Assembly: GCF_018129005.1 (NCBI RefSeq)
Contig: NZ_JAAEDL010000040.1
Coordinates: forward strand, 1 to 34,615
Origin: Neoroseomonas eburnea
Lineage (GTDB): Bacteria; Pseudomonadota; Alphaproteobacteria; Acetobacterales; Acetobacteraceae
Direction: 5' to 3'
Length of the DNA stretch: 34,615 nt
Position numbers and translations under genes: made by a program. The notes beneath the pieces were generated by a model. The model ran no database searches. It saw only the letters and a program-made list of their open reading frames with translations, and was not told the origin of the DNA. Within the stretch, counting starts at the first letter, position 1. Each line of letters starts with the position of its first letter. Positions 1 through 7,456 of the stretch are shown piece after piece.

Positions 1-636
1 CGCGGCGGACCGCACCGGGGCCGCGGCAGCTCCCGGCACGGCGGCTGGCGCCGGAACCGCGACCGGCGCCGAAGCCGCGGCTGGCGGTGCGGCGTCCATG
101 GCCGTCCGGGCGCTGGCCGGCAACGGAGCGGCGGTGGGCATCGGCGCGGCTGGAGCCGCCTGCGCGGCGGCATGGCTTGGGGCCGGGGTGGCCCCGGCGC
201 GCACCGATCGGACCTCGGGTGGCGGCAGGGCGGAGGCCGCCTGTGTCGCGACGGCACCGGGCCGCCCGGCCTGGGGCACGCCGTCGTGGAAATCCAGCAC
301 GACGCGGTTGCCGACGCGGAAATGGCTCAGTCGCGCGCCGGCGGTGGCCTCGACCACGATCACACCGCCGGCCTCGGCGACCGAGACGACGTTGCGCGCC
401 CGCGTGGCGCCAAGCCGGAACTGCGCCGGACTGTCGAAATGCACGGTGACGCGCTGGCCGTCCTGCTCCACGCGGTAGCCGACCAGCACGGGCCAGTCGA
501 AGACCAGCCGTCCGAAGCCCGGATGGATTCCGGTCCGCATGGCGACGACCGGCCCATCCGCGCGAGCCGGCGTGATGCCTGCGATGGCAAGGGCCAACAC
601 CAGGGCGCCGAGCTTCGGCCGTGCCGCGCGGCACAC
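1..636 (-). CDS. Secreted protein, N-terminal part (runs off the left edge)
   Basis: The 5' part of a minus-strand gene; its 3' end lies outside the window. From the GTG at 634-636 it reads a short basic stretch, a hydrophobic segment (LGALVLALAIAGITPARA) and a likely signal-peptidase site after ARA. A beta-rich domain of about 90 residues follows (RTGIHPGFGRLVFDWP, then VTVHFDSPAQFRL and VVLDFHDG), then a long Ala/Pro-rich linker that continues to the edge. The HPGFGRxVFDW motif resembles the AMIN-like N-terminal domain of large secreted or TPR-containing alphaproteobacterial proteins; that is recall, not a search. The start is uncertain: the same frame stays open upstream and has an in-frame TTG near 705, and no strong ribosome site marks either. 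Function is unknown beyond probable export to the periplasm. Confidence 0.6.
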   Translation of the reverse strand, partial: MCRAARPKLGALVLALAIAGITPARADGPVVAMRTGIHPGFGRLVFDWPVLVGYRVEQDGQRVTVHFDSPAQFRLGATRARNVVSVAEAGGVIVVEATAGARLSHFRVGNRVVLDFHDGVPQAGRPGAVATQAASALPPPEVRSVRAGATPAPSHAAAQAAPAAPMPTAAPLPASARTAMDAAPPAAASAPVAVPAPAAVPGAAAAPVRSAA

Positions 637-807
637 CGCGGACCGCGGGGCGCCCCCGGCGCTCCGCAGGTCAGGGAAGGGTCGGCGATCCTGGCCTTCG
701 ATCAATGCGGCGTCCGGGGGATGCGTTCGTGCCCCCGCAGCATAACAACGCAGGCCGCAAAGAAAACGATCGACGTAAATCTTGTCGCCGGCCGCCGTGT
801 CGCCGCA

Positions 808-3042
808 TCACTCGAAGCGGTTGCCGCGCGGGAAGCCGTTCGGCGGAGCCTTCCCGGCCCCGGCCCGGTTGCCCAGCCAGGACCGCAGGTCGATCTCCGT
901 CCGCGTCCGCCCGCCGAGCGTCCAGGACAGGCCTTCCGCCCTGCGGAACACCTTGGCGTCCGACAGCCCGCCGTCGCGATAGGCCTGCAGTTGCACGCCC
1001 CGGCCGCGCGTCATCTCGGGCACCTGCTCCACCGGGAAGACCAGCAGCTTGCGGTTGTCCCCGATCACCGCGACGGCGTCGCCATCCGCCGGCACGCAGA
1101 GCGCCGCCTCGGTCGGCGGATCGACGTTGAGCACCTGCTTGCCGGTGCGCTTCTCCGCCAGCAGGTCCTCGCCCTTCACGATGAATCCCTTGCCGTCCGA
1201 GGCCGCGACCAGGAAGCGCTGCGCCTCGCGATGGACGAACATCGCCACCACCGCATCCTCGTTCGTCAGGTCCACCATGAGGCGCACCGGCTGGCCGTCG
1301 CCGCGGCCGCGCGGGATGCTGTCGGCCTTGATGGTGTAGGCCTTGCCGTTGGTGGCGAAGACCACGATGCGGTCGGTGGTCTCGGCATGCAGCGCGACCA
1401 GCAGGCTGTCGCCTTCCTTGAAGCGGATCTCGCCGTCGAGCGGGATGTGGCCCTTCTGGGCACGGATCCAGCCCTTCTCGGAGAGGATGACGGTGATCGG
1501 CTCGCGCTCGACGAAGGCCGCCTCGTCCACCAGCACGGCGGGCAGCACGCGGCCGGTTTCGGTGCGGCGCTTGCCGAGGGCGCCGTCGCCGAACTTCGCC
1601 CGCGTCGCCGCGATCTCCTCGGCGATCGCCTCCCACCGCTTGCCCTCGGACTTCAGCAGGCCCTGCAGGCGCTTCTGCTCCGCGCTGAGCTTCCTGTGCT
1701 CCTTGCGGATCTCCATCTCCTCCAGCTTGCGCAGGGCGCGCAGGCGCATGTTGAGGATGGATTCCGCCTGCAGGTCGGTCAGCGAGAAGCGCGCCATCAG
1801 CGCGGGCTTCGGCTCGTCCTCCTCGCGGATGATGCGGATCACCTCGTCGAGGTTGAGGTAGACGATCAGGTACCCGTCGAGGATCTCGAGCCGCCGGGCG
1901 ATCGCGGCGAGCCGGTGCTCCGTCCGCCGCACCAGCACGATGTGCCGGTGGTCGAGCCAGGAGCGCAGCACCTCGCGCAGGCCCATCACCCGCGGCGTGC
2001 GCTCCGCATCCAGCACGTTCATGTTGAGCGGAAAGCGGGATTCGAGCGCGGTGGCGCGGAACAGCGTCTCCATCAGCACGGCGGGCTCGACGGTGCGGGA
2101 TTTCGGCTCGAGCACCAGGCGGACGACGTCGGTGCTCTCGTCGCGCACGTCGCCGAGCAGCGGGAGCTTCTTCTCCTCCAGGAGCTGCGCGATCTGCTCG
2201 ATCAGCTTCGCCTTCTGCACCTGGTAGGGGATCTCGGTGACGACGATCTGCCAGGTGCCGTTCTTCAGCGCCTCGCGTTCCCACTTCGCGCGCACGCGGA
2301 AGCCGCCGCGGCCGGTCTCGTAGGCGTCGCGGATCGCCTCGGCGGGTTCCACCAGCACGCCGCCGGTCGGGAAATCCGGGCCGGAGATGTGCTTCAGCAG
2401 GTCATCGGTGGTGGCGTCCGGATTGCGCACCAGTTCCAGCGCAGCATCGCAGAGCTCGCCCGCATTGTGCGGCGGGATCGACGTCGCCATGCCGACCGCG
2501 ATGCCGGCCGCGCCGTTGGCCAGCAGGTTCGGGAAGGCGGCCGGCAGGACGATCGGCTCGCGTTCCTCGCCATCGTAGGTGGCGCGGAAATCGACCGCGT
2601 CCTCCTCGATGCCTTCCAGCATCGCCTTGGCGACCTCGGTCATCCGCGCTTCGGTGTAGCGCATGGCCGCGGCGTTATCGCCGTCGATGTTGCCGAAATT
2701 GCCCTGGCCTTCCACCAGCGGGTAGCGCGCGGCGAATTCCTGCGCGAGGCGCACCATCGCCTCGTAGATCGAGCTGTCGCCGTGCGGGTGGTACTTGCCC
2801 ATCACGTCGCCGACGATGCGGGCGCATTTCTTGAAGCCGGTCGCCGGGTCCAGGCGAAGCTGGTGCATCGCCCAGAGCAGCCGGCGATGCACGGGCTTCA
2901 GCCCGTCGCGCACATCCGGCAGCGACCGCGCGGTGATGGTGGACAGCGCATAGGCGAGGTAGCGCTCGGACAGCGCATCGGCGAGGCGCGTCTCGCGCGT
3001 CGCGCCGCCCTCCTGGGGGGGAGTCTTCACGTCGTCGGGCAT
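808..3042 (-). CDS. parC: DNA topoisomerase IV subunit A
   Basis: 744 residues. This is the breakage-reunion subunit of topoisomerase IV, which with ParE decatenates daughter chromosomes. The N-terminal domain shows [21 protein letters not shown] near residues 40-59, the quinolone-determining segment [12 protein letters not shown] (85-96) and the catalytic tyrosine Y129 in [12 protein letters not shown]90 and E94 align with E. coli ParC S80 and E84, so the common quinolone-resistance substitutions are absent. The C-terminal part has degenerate beta-pinwheel blades (for example [19 protein letters not shown]). The short pinwheel and the lack of a clear GQRG-type GyrA box favour ParC over GyrA. 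The ATG at 3042 is the only good start ahead of the conserved [16 protein letters not shown] block. No parE is visible in the window. Confidence 0.96.
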   Translation of the reverse strand: MPDDVKTPPQEGGATRETRLADALSERYLAYALSTITARSLPDVRDGLKPVHRRLLWAMHQLRLDPATGFKKCARIVGDVMGKYHPHGDSSIYEAMVRLAQEFAARYPLVEGQGNFGNIDGDNAAAMRYTEARMTEVAKAMLEGIEEDAVDFRATYDGEEREPIVLPAAFPNLLANGAAGIAVGMATSIPPHNAGELCDAALELVRNPDATTDDLLKHISGPDFPTGGVLVEPAEAIRDAYETGRGGFRVRAKWEREALKNGTWQIVVTEIPYQVQKAKLIEQIAQLLEEKKLPLLGDVRDESTDVVRLVLEPKSRTVEPAVLMETLFRATALESRFPLNMNVLDAERTPRVMGLREVLRSWLDHRHIVLVRRTEHRLAAIARRLEILDGYLIVYLNLDEVIRIIREEDEPKPALMARFSLTDLQAESILNMRLRALRKLEEMEIRKEHRKLSAEQKRLQGLLKSEGKRWEAIAEEIAATRAKFGDGALGKRRTETGRVLPAVLVDEAAFVEREPITVILSEKGWIRAQKGHIPLDGEIRFKEGDSLLVALHAETTDRIVVFATNGKAYTIKADSIPRGRGDGQPVRLMVDLTNEDAVVAMFVHREAQRFLVAASDGKGFIVKGEDLLAEKRTGKQVLNVDPPTEAALCVPADGDAVAVIGDNRKLLVFPVEQVPEMTRGRGVQLQAYRDGGLSDAKVFRRAEGLSWTLGGRTRTEIDLRSWLGNRAGAGKAPPNGFPRGNRFE

Positions 3043-3178
3043 CGGGGTGATTCGGGTTTTCCTGTCGGAGCGTGACTACCACCCCCCGCCCCGGCCGCGC
3101 CAGCCGCGTGACCTGGCGCACGCGCTTGCCGTCGGGCCGCCGGATATGCCTTCCATTCGCAAACCTGGAGCAGGCGGA

Positions 3179-3493
3179 ATGACAGGATCGATCTGGAAGC
3201 GGCTTGTCGCGGTGGCGGTCCTGCTGCTGCTGCCCTTCGTCGTCTTCGTCGGCGAGTCGAGCCGGGCCGTCGTGAACGGGCGGGTGGTCTCGCAATACCA
3301 GGTGAACTACCTGGGGGTCGTGCTGGCCCTGGTCGGGCTGGGGCTGGCGCTGGCGATGGTGATCCGCCGCAGCCTGTCGCAGCGCCTCGACGCGCCGGCG
3401 ACGCCGGCATGGGCGCGGGCGCTCGCAGCGGTGCTGGCGCTGCTGTGCCTGGGGCAGGCGGCGATGCAGGCAGGGCTGGTCCAGGGCTGGTAA
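3179..3493 (+). CDS. Small membrane protein, two or three helices, unknown function
   Basis: 104 residues, not recognised. After MTGSIWKR there is a hydrophobic helix (about 8-25), a short polar loop with NGRVVSQYQVNYLG, a second helix (about 50-66) and a C-terminal hydrophobic stretch (about 84-97). The N-terminal basic residues followed by a helix suggest inner-membrane insertion. I chose the ATG at 3179 because a GGAG lies about 10 nt upstream and the first helix begins right after it; the frame stays open upstream to 3047, but those residues look non-coding. It is divergent from parC and convergent with recO, with the four-hairpin repeat starting 9 bp after its stop. No conserved catalytic motif is visible. 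Confidence 0.65.
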   Translation: MTGSIWKRLVAVAVLLLLPFVVFVGESSRAVVNGRVVSQYQVNYLGVVLALVGLGLALAMVIRRSLSQRLDAPATPAWARALAAVLALLCLGQAAMQAGLVQGW

Positions 3494-3501
3494 GGCCGGC
3501 T

Positions 3502-3639
3502 CCGAGAGGGGCGCCGCCCCTCTCGGGCTCACCCCGCCAAAGGCCGAAAGGCCTTTGGAAACCGATACTTGAGTCACCGCAGGTCCAGGGGACCGTGTCC
3601 CCTGGTGGGGGAGTTTGAGGGGGCGACGCCCCCTCAGCC
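3502..3639 (+). repeat. Four-hairpin interspersed repeat, copy 1
   Basis: An element of about 138 bp made of four successive inverted repeats with very short loops. H1 (3502-3526) has 11-bp arms CCGAGAGGGGC and loop GCC. H2 (3537-3558) has 9-bp arms CCAAAGGCC and loop GAAA. H3 (3585-3605) has 9-bp arms CCAGGGGAC and loop CGT. H4 (3616-3636) has 9-bp arms TGAGGGGGC and loop GAC. A second copy, about 93% identical by hand alignment, lies inverted at 28922-29060. This copy sits between convergent genes, and the end of H4 supplies the recO stop codon. There are no long T runs after the stems, so a simple intrinsic terminator is not obvious. It resembles a REP/BIME-type element in organisation; the family name is unknown to me. 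Confidence 0.9.
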
Positions 3640-4371
3640 TTGCCCCGCCAGCGCCGCCACCCGGTCCGCCAACCGGTGCCGCGCCTCCGGCACCGGCCGG
3701 TGGCGCGCGCCGAAGGCATCGCGTTCCAGGAAATGCCCCGTCAGGCGCAGCCCGGCATCCCAGGCCGCCTGATCGCCCGGATCATCCTCGTGCAGCAGGA
3801 AGGCCGGCAGGGCGAGCAGGCGGCCAGCATAGGGTGCGGCGGCCTCCGCGCAGACGGCCCGCCCGGTCCGGGGGGAAACATGGGTCAGCCCTTCGCCGGC
3901 CCCGGTCACCGCGCAGGCGGAAAGATCAAGCCCGTAGCCCAGCTCGCCCAGGACCAGCGTCTCCCACCGCACGTAGTCGGCCATGACGCCCTCCGCCCCG
4001 CCGGCCAGGTGCCCGATCAGGGAGACCAGGGCATGGAAGGCCCGCGGATGCGGCTCGCGTTCCGGCAGGGCGTCGGCGGCGATGGCACAGGCGGAGGACA
4101 GCAGCGCCAGCGCCAGCGGGTCATCCATGGCGAGCGCGGCGGCGGCGTGGACCAGTTCCCCGGACAGCGCGCCGAGCTGGTCCGCCAGGCGGCCCACCCA
4201 GTGCGCCTCGACGAGGTTGCCCGGCAGCCAAATGCCGGCCTGCGCGCGGGAGGCACCACCCTTGGCGAGGCCGGCATGGCGGCCGTGCTCCTCCGTCAGC
4301 AGGGAAACGATGGCGGCCCCTTCCCCATAGGGACGGACATCGAGCACCACGGCAGGGGCGGACCAGTCCAT
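3634..4371 (-). CDS. recO: DNA repair protein RecO
   Basis: 245 residues, the usual RecO length. RecO works with RecR to load RecA onto SSB-coated DNA during gap repair and can anneal complementary strands. The N-terminal OB fold is visible as DWSAPAVVLDVRPYGEGAAIVSLLTEEHGRHAGLAKGG in adjoining segments (residues 2-39), followed by a helical domain and the typical YxRWExxLLxELGYGLDL-like segment (DYVRWETLVLGELGYGLDL region). The zinc-binding cysteine quartet of some RecO proteins is not complete: only CAVTG and AVCAEAA cysteines are seen. It is the last gene of the lepB-rnc-era cluster, starting 1 bp after the stop of the small membrane protein. Its final codons and TGA overlap the last hairpin of repeat copy 1, so the element may have replaced the original 3' end. 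Confidence 0.93.
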   Translation of the reverse strand: MDWSAPAVVLDVRPYGEGAAIVSLLTEEHGRHAGLAKGGASRAQAGIWLPGNLVEAHWVGRLADQLGALSGELVHAAAALAMDDPLALALLSSACAIAADALPEREPHPRAFHALVSLIGHLAGGAEGVMADYVRWETLVLGELGYGLDLSACAVTGAGEGLTHVSPRTGRAVCAEAAAPYAGRLLALPAFLLHEDDPGDQAAWDAGLRLTGHFLERDAFGARHRPVPEARHRLADRVAALAGQG

Positions 4372-4372
4372 C

Positions 4373-4594
4373 TCAGCGATGCCGGATCCAGGCGACGAGG
4401 CTCATCGCCAGTGCCGCCAGCACCGAAAGCGCCACCACCGGCGCCCCGAGCACGATCACGCCGAAGCCGCTCCACCAGGGGCAGCGCCCGATCATGTTGC
4501 ATTCGGCGGGCGCGACGGCGAAGGCGACCAGCCAGATCACGGCGAGCACCCCCGCCACGGCCCAGGCCACGACCCAGCCCGGGCGGCGGGTCAT
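4373..4594 (-). CDS. Small two-helix membrane protein between era and recO
   Basis: 73 residues, not recognised. MTRRPG is followed by a hydrophobic helix (about 7-29), a loop with two cysteines (AECNMIGRCPWWSG, 30-43) and a second helix (about 44-70), ending in basic IRHR. The ATG at 4594 overlaps the era stop in an ATGA arrangement, and its own stop lies 1 bp before the recO ATG, so translation is probably coupled to both. The coupled spacing, the two clean helices and the lack of another frame explaining the gap support a real gene. The two loop cysteines, probably periplasmic, could form a disulfide. Function is unknown. Confidence 0.7.
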   Translation of the reverse strand: MTRRPGWVVAWAVAGVLAVIWLVAFAVAPAECNMIGRCPWWSGFGVIVLGAPVVALSVLAALAMSLVAWIRHR

Positions 4595-5490
4595 CCCATG
4601 TCCTCGAGGCCGATGGCGCGGATGCGCGCCCGTTCCTCGTCCCAGCCCGTCCGCTCCTTCACGTTGAGGAACAGGTGCACCGGGCGTTCCAGCAGCTTCG
4701 TCAGCTCGATCCGCGCGCTCTGGCCGATGGCGCGGATGCGGCTGCCCTTGTCGCCGATCAGGATCGCCTTCTGCGTCGCGCGGGAGACGTAGATGGTGCA
4801 GTCCACCCGCACCGAGCCGTCCTCGTTCTCCGTCCACTGCTCGGTCTCGACCGAGGCATGGTGCGGCACTTCCTGGTGCGTCTGGCGGAGGATCTGCTCG
4901 CGCACGAGCTCGGCGGCCAGCATGCGGTTGGGCAGGTCGGAAAGCTCGTCCTCGGGGAAGAGGTAGGGCCCCGGCGGCACCGCCTTGGCCAGCATGTCCT
5001 GCAGCCGGTCGAGCCCGTCGCCCTTCTCGGCCGAGATCATGAAGGTTTCGGCGAAGGGCAGGATGGCGTTGAGGTCCGCCGTCAACGGCAACAGCCGTTC
5101 GCGCGGGATCAGGTCGGTCTTGTTCAGCGCCAGCCAGACCGGCTGGCGGGATTTCGCCAGCCCCTCGGCGATCTTGCGCACGGCGTCCGTCAGCCCGGCG
5201 CGGGCGTCGACCACCAGCAGCGTCAGGTCGGCATCCTGCGCCCCGCCCCAGGCGGCGGCGACCATGGCGCGGTCGAGCCGCCGGCGCGGCGCGAAGATGC
5301 CGGGCGTGTCGACCAGGATGATCTGGCTGCCCGCATGCATCACCACCGCGCGGATTCGGAAGCGCGTGGTCTGCGGCTTGGGCGAGACGATCGTCACCTT
5401 GGTGCCGGCCAGCCGGTTCACCAGCGTGGACTTGCCGGCATTCGGCGCGCCGACGATCGCCACCAGGCCGCAGCGTGTCGCGTCGTTCAC
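4591..5490 (-). CDS. era: GTPase Era
   Basis: 299 residues. Era is a GTPase that binds the 3' end of 16S rRNA and assists 30S subunit maturation. G1 is GAPNAGKS (14-21), G2 falls in TTRFRIRAV (41-49), G3 is DTPG (61-64), G4 is NKTD (123-126) and G5 is SAEKG (153-157). A C-terminal KH domain carries LIGDKGSRIRAIGQSAR. Length and domain order match the family. The ATG overlaps the rnc stop by 4 bp, and the gene's own stop overlaps the next small membrane protein, so it is embedded in a coupled lepB-rnc-era-orf-recO run. Confidence 0.97.
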   Translation of the reverse strand: MNDATRCGLVAIVGAPNAGKSTLVNRLAGTKVTIVSPKPQTTRFRIRAVVMHAGSQIILVDTPGIFAPRRRLDRAMVAAAWGGAQDADLTLLVVDARAGLTDAVRKIAEGLAKSRQPVWLALNKTDLIPRERLLPLTADLNAILPFAETFMISAEKGDGLDRLQDMLAKAVPPGPYLFPEDELSDLPNRMLAAELVREQILRQTHQEVPHHASVETEQWTENEDGSVRVDCTIYVSRATQKAILIGDKGSRIRAIGQSARIELTKLLERPVHLFLNVKERTGWDEERARIRAIGLEDMG

Positions 5491-6155
5491 GGCGTCACTC
5501 CCGCGAGCCAGGCTTCCGCGGCGGCGAGTTCCGCCGCGCGCTTGGTCTCGCCCGAGCCCTCAGCCTCGCGCCCTGCCGCGCTGACGGCAACGACGAAGAA
5601 GGGTGCATGGGACGGCCCGGCGGCCGAAACCAGCCGATAGGCCGGCAGTCCGAGGCCCCGCCCCAGCGTGTATTCCTGCAGCCGGTTCTTGGCCGAGACC
5701 GGCGGCTTGGCGGCCGCCTCCAGCAGCGCCGCCCAATGCCGGCGGATCACCGCACGGGCGGCGTCGAGCCCGCCATCGAGGTAGATGGCGCCGAGCAGCG
5801 CCTCGACCGCATCGGCCATCACCGTCTGGCGGGCGCGCAGCCCGGCGCGCTCCTCTCCCGGCGGAATGCGGAGGGCCTCGGCGAGGCCGATCGCTTCCCC
5901 CACCCGGGCCAGCGTCTCCCACGCCACCAGGGCGGAGAGGCGGCGCGTGAGGTTGCCCTCGCGCTCCTCCGGGTAGCGATCGGACAGCCACTCGGCGATG
6001 ACGAGGCCGAGCACGCGGTCGCCGAGAAATTCCAGCCGCTCGTTCGAATCGAGCTGGCCGCCGCGCGCATCCGCCGCGCTGCGATGGGTCAGCGCCTGCG
6101 CCAGCAGCGCCGGGTCGGCGAAGCGGTGGCCGAGCCTCTCCTCGATGCCGCTCAT
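5487..6155 (-). CDS. rnc: Ribonuclease III
   Basis: 222 residues. The enzyme cleaves double-stranded RNA, including the pre-rRNA stems and structured mRNAs. The signature NERLEFLGDRVLG lies at 38-50, with the catalytic-site Asp at 46; the second acidic cluster is ADAVEALLGAIYLDGG (114-129). A C-terminal dsRNA-binding domain begins at AKNRLQEYTLG and ends with KRAAELAAAEAWLA. The start at 6155 forms an ATGA overlap with the lepB stop; the frame continues upstream inside lepB, but those residues are not RNase III-like. It ends in another ATGA overlap with era, the classic rnc-era pairing. Confidence 0.96.
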   Translation of the reverse strand: MSGIEERLGHRFADPALLAQALTHRSAADARGGQLDSNERLEFLGDRVLGLVIAEWLSDRYPEEREGNLTRRLSALVAWETLARVGEAIGLAEALRIPPGEERAGLRARQTVMADAVEALLGAIYLDGGLDAARAVIRRHWAALLEAAAKPPVSAKNRLQEYTLGRGLGLPAYRLVSAAGPSHAPFFVVAVSAAGREAEGSGETKRAAELAAAEAWLAGVTP

Positions 6156-6904
6156 CGGACGGCGGAGAAGATCCGGCTCCAGCGAATGGCGAAGGGCCAG
6201 GCCCAGACCTCCCACCAGGCAGCCGAGCCGTCGACCGAGAAGAAGATGAACTCCGCCCGGCCGACCAGGTTCTCGACGGGGATGAAGCCGACCGCGTTCA
6301 TCGCCCTGCTGTCCAGGCTGTTGTCGCGGTTGTCGCCCATGGCGAAGACATGGCCGTCCGGCACGCGGAACTCGACCGTGTTGTCGAAGGGGCCGTCGTC
6401 GGTGGCTTCCAGGATCTCATGCGTCACGCCGGGACGGCCGTTCTCGGGCGGCAGGGTCTCGCGGTAGCGGCGCACGGTGATGCGCGGGCCGTCGCCTTCC
6501 ACGGTGAAGGGGCCCATCGCCTCGCGCGTCACTGCCTGGCCGTTGACGTGCAGGATGCCGTTGCGGACCTGGATGCGGTCCCCGGGCAGGCCGATGATGC
6601 GCTTGATGTAGTCCGTCACGCCGTCGCGCGGCAGCTTGAACACGGCGACGTCGCCGCGCTGCGGCAGGGAACCGAAGATCCGTCCCTCGAACAGGTTCGG
6701 GCTGAATGGCATCGAATGCCGCGAATAGCCGTAGGAGAACTTCGATACGAACAGGTAGTCGCCCACCAGCAGCGTCGGGATCATCGAGCCGGAAGGGATG
6801 TTGAACGGCTCGAAGGCGACGGTGCGCACGCCGATCGCGATCAGCGCCGCGTAGAGGATGGTCTTGACGCTCTCCAGCCAGCCGCCGGACTTCTTCTTCG
6901 CCAT
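6152..6904 (-). CDS. lepB: Signal peptidase I
   Basis: 250 residues. This membrane serine/lysine-dyad protease removes signal peptides from exported proteins. After MAKKKSGGW there is one hydrophobic helix (about 13-30), then the catalytic serine S40 in PSGSMIPTLLVGDY and the catalytic lysine K101 in YIKRIIGLPGDRI. The late signature GDNRDNSLDSR is also present. One N-terminal helix is typical of many alphaproteobacterial LepB proteins; the E. coli enzyme has two. I chose the ATG at 6904 by homology, because the open frame upstream overlaps acpS and is not LepB-like; the ribosome site is weak. It lies 80 bp after acpS and is coupled by ATGA to rnc. Confidence 0.96.
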   Translation of the reverse strand: MAKKKSGGWLESVKTILYAALIAIGVRTVAFEPFNIPSGSMIPTLLVGDYLFVSKFSYGYSRHSMPFSPNLFEGRIFGSLPQRGDVAVFKLPRDGVTDYIKRIIGLPGDRIQVRNGILHVNGQAVTREAMGPFTVEGDGPRITVRRYRETLPPENGRPGVTHEILEATDDGPFDNTVEFRVPDGHVFAMGDNRDNSLDSRAMNAVGFIPVENLVGRAEFIFFSVDGSAAWWEVWAWPFAIRWSRIFSAVR

Positions 6905-6984
6905 GGGATGAGTGCTTCGACGGCCTGGAGAGGGGGTTGCGGACGGCACGCGGGCGCGAGGGAAACCAGCGGGCGGGCGTGCTG

Positions 6985-7392
6985 TCAAGGAAGCGGGACG
7001 GCGGTGATCACCACCATCGCCTGGGCATAGGGGAACTCGTCGGTCATCGTGAGGGCGATCTCGGCCCGGTGGCCGGGCGGCGTGATCGCCGCCAGCCGGT
7101 CCGCGGCACCGCCCGTCAGGCGCAGCGTCGGCTGGCCGGAGGGCAGGTTCACCACCCCGAGGTCGCGCCAGAACACGCCCGCGCGGAAGCCGGTGCCGAG
7201 CGCCTTGGACGCTGCCTCCTTCGCCGCGAAGCGCTTGGCGTAGGTGGCGGTGCGGATGCGTTCCGCCCGCCGCTCCGCCTTGGCGCGCTCGACCGGGGTG
7301 AAGATGCGCTCGAGGAAGCGGTCGCCGTGCCGCTCGATGGTCTTCTCGAGGCGGCGGATGTCGAGCACGTCCGAGCCGATGCCGATGATCAT
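6985..7392 (-). CDS. acpS: Holo-[acyl-carrier-protein] synthase
   Basis: 135 residues. AcpS transfers 4'-phosphopantetheine from CoA to the conserved serine of acyl carrier protein, which activates it for fatty acid synthesis. The family motifs are [13 protein letters not shown] near the N terminus (metal-binding Asp) and [14 protein letters not shown] about 55-68 (catalytic Glu/Lys). Length is normal. It lies between rsh and lepB with gaps of 64 and 80 bp. In many alphaproteobacteria pdxJ stands directly before acpS at this point; here it does not. Confidence 0.95.
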   Translation of the reverse strand: MIIGIGSDVLDIRRLEKTIERHGDRFLERIFTPVERAKAERRAERIRTATYAKRFAAKEAASKALGTGFRAGVFWRDLGVVNLPSGQPTLRLTGGAADRLAAITPPGHRAEIALTMTDEFPYAQAMVVITAVPLP

Positions 7393-7456
7393 GCGGGGCG
7401 AATCCGATCCGAGGCTCCGGGGGCCGGCGGGGAATCCGCTGCAGGGCGGCCACCGG

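Noticed and set aside
172..3075. A 967-codon plus-strand open frame opposite parC
   Set aside because: It is antisense to a complete, motif-bearing ParC. It is rich in Arg, His, Gln and Ala, as expected when the complement of a GC-rich gene is read, and it has no domain or ribosome site.
3502..3639. Hairpin repeat considered as a simple intrinsic terminator
   Set aside because: The stems are suitable, but no T run follows any of them on either strand, and the element recurs nearly intact elsewhere.
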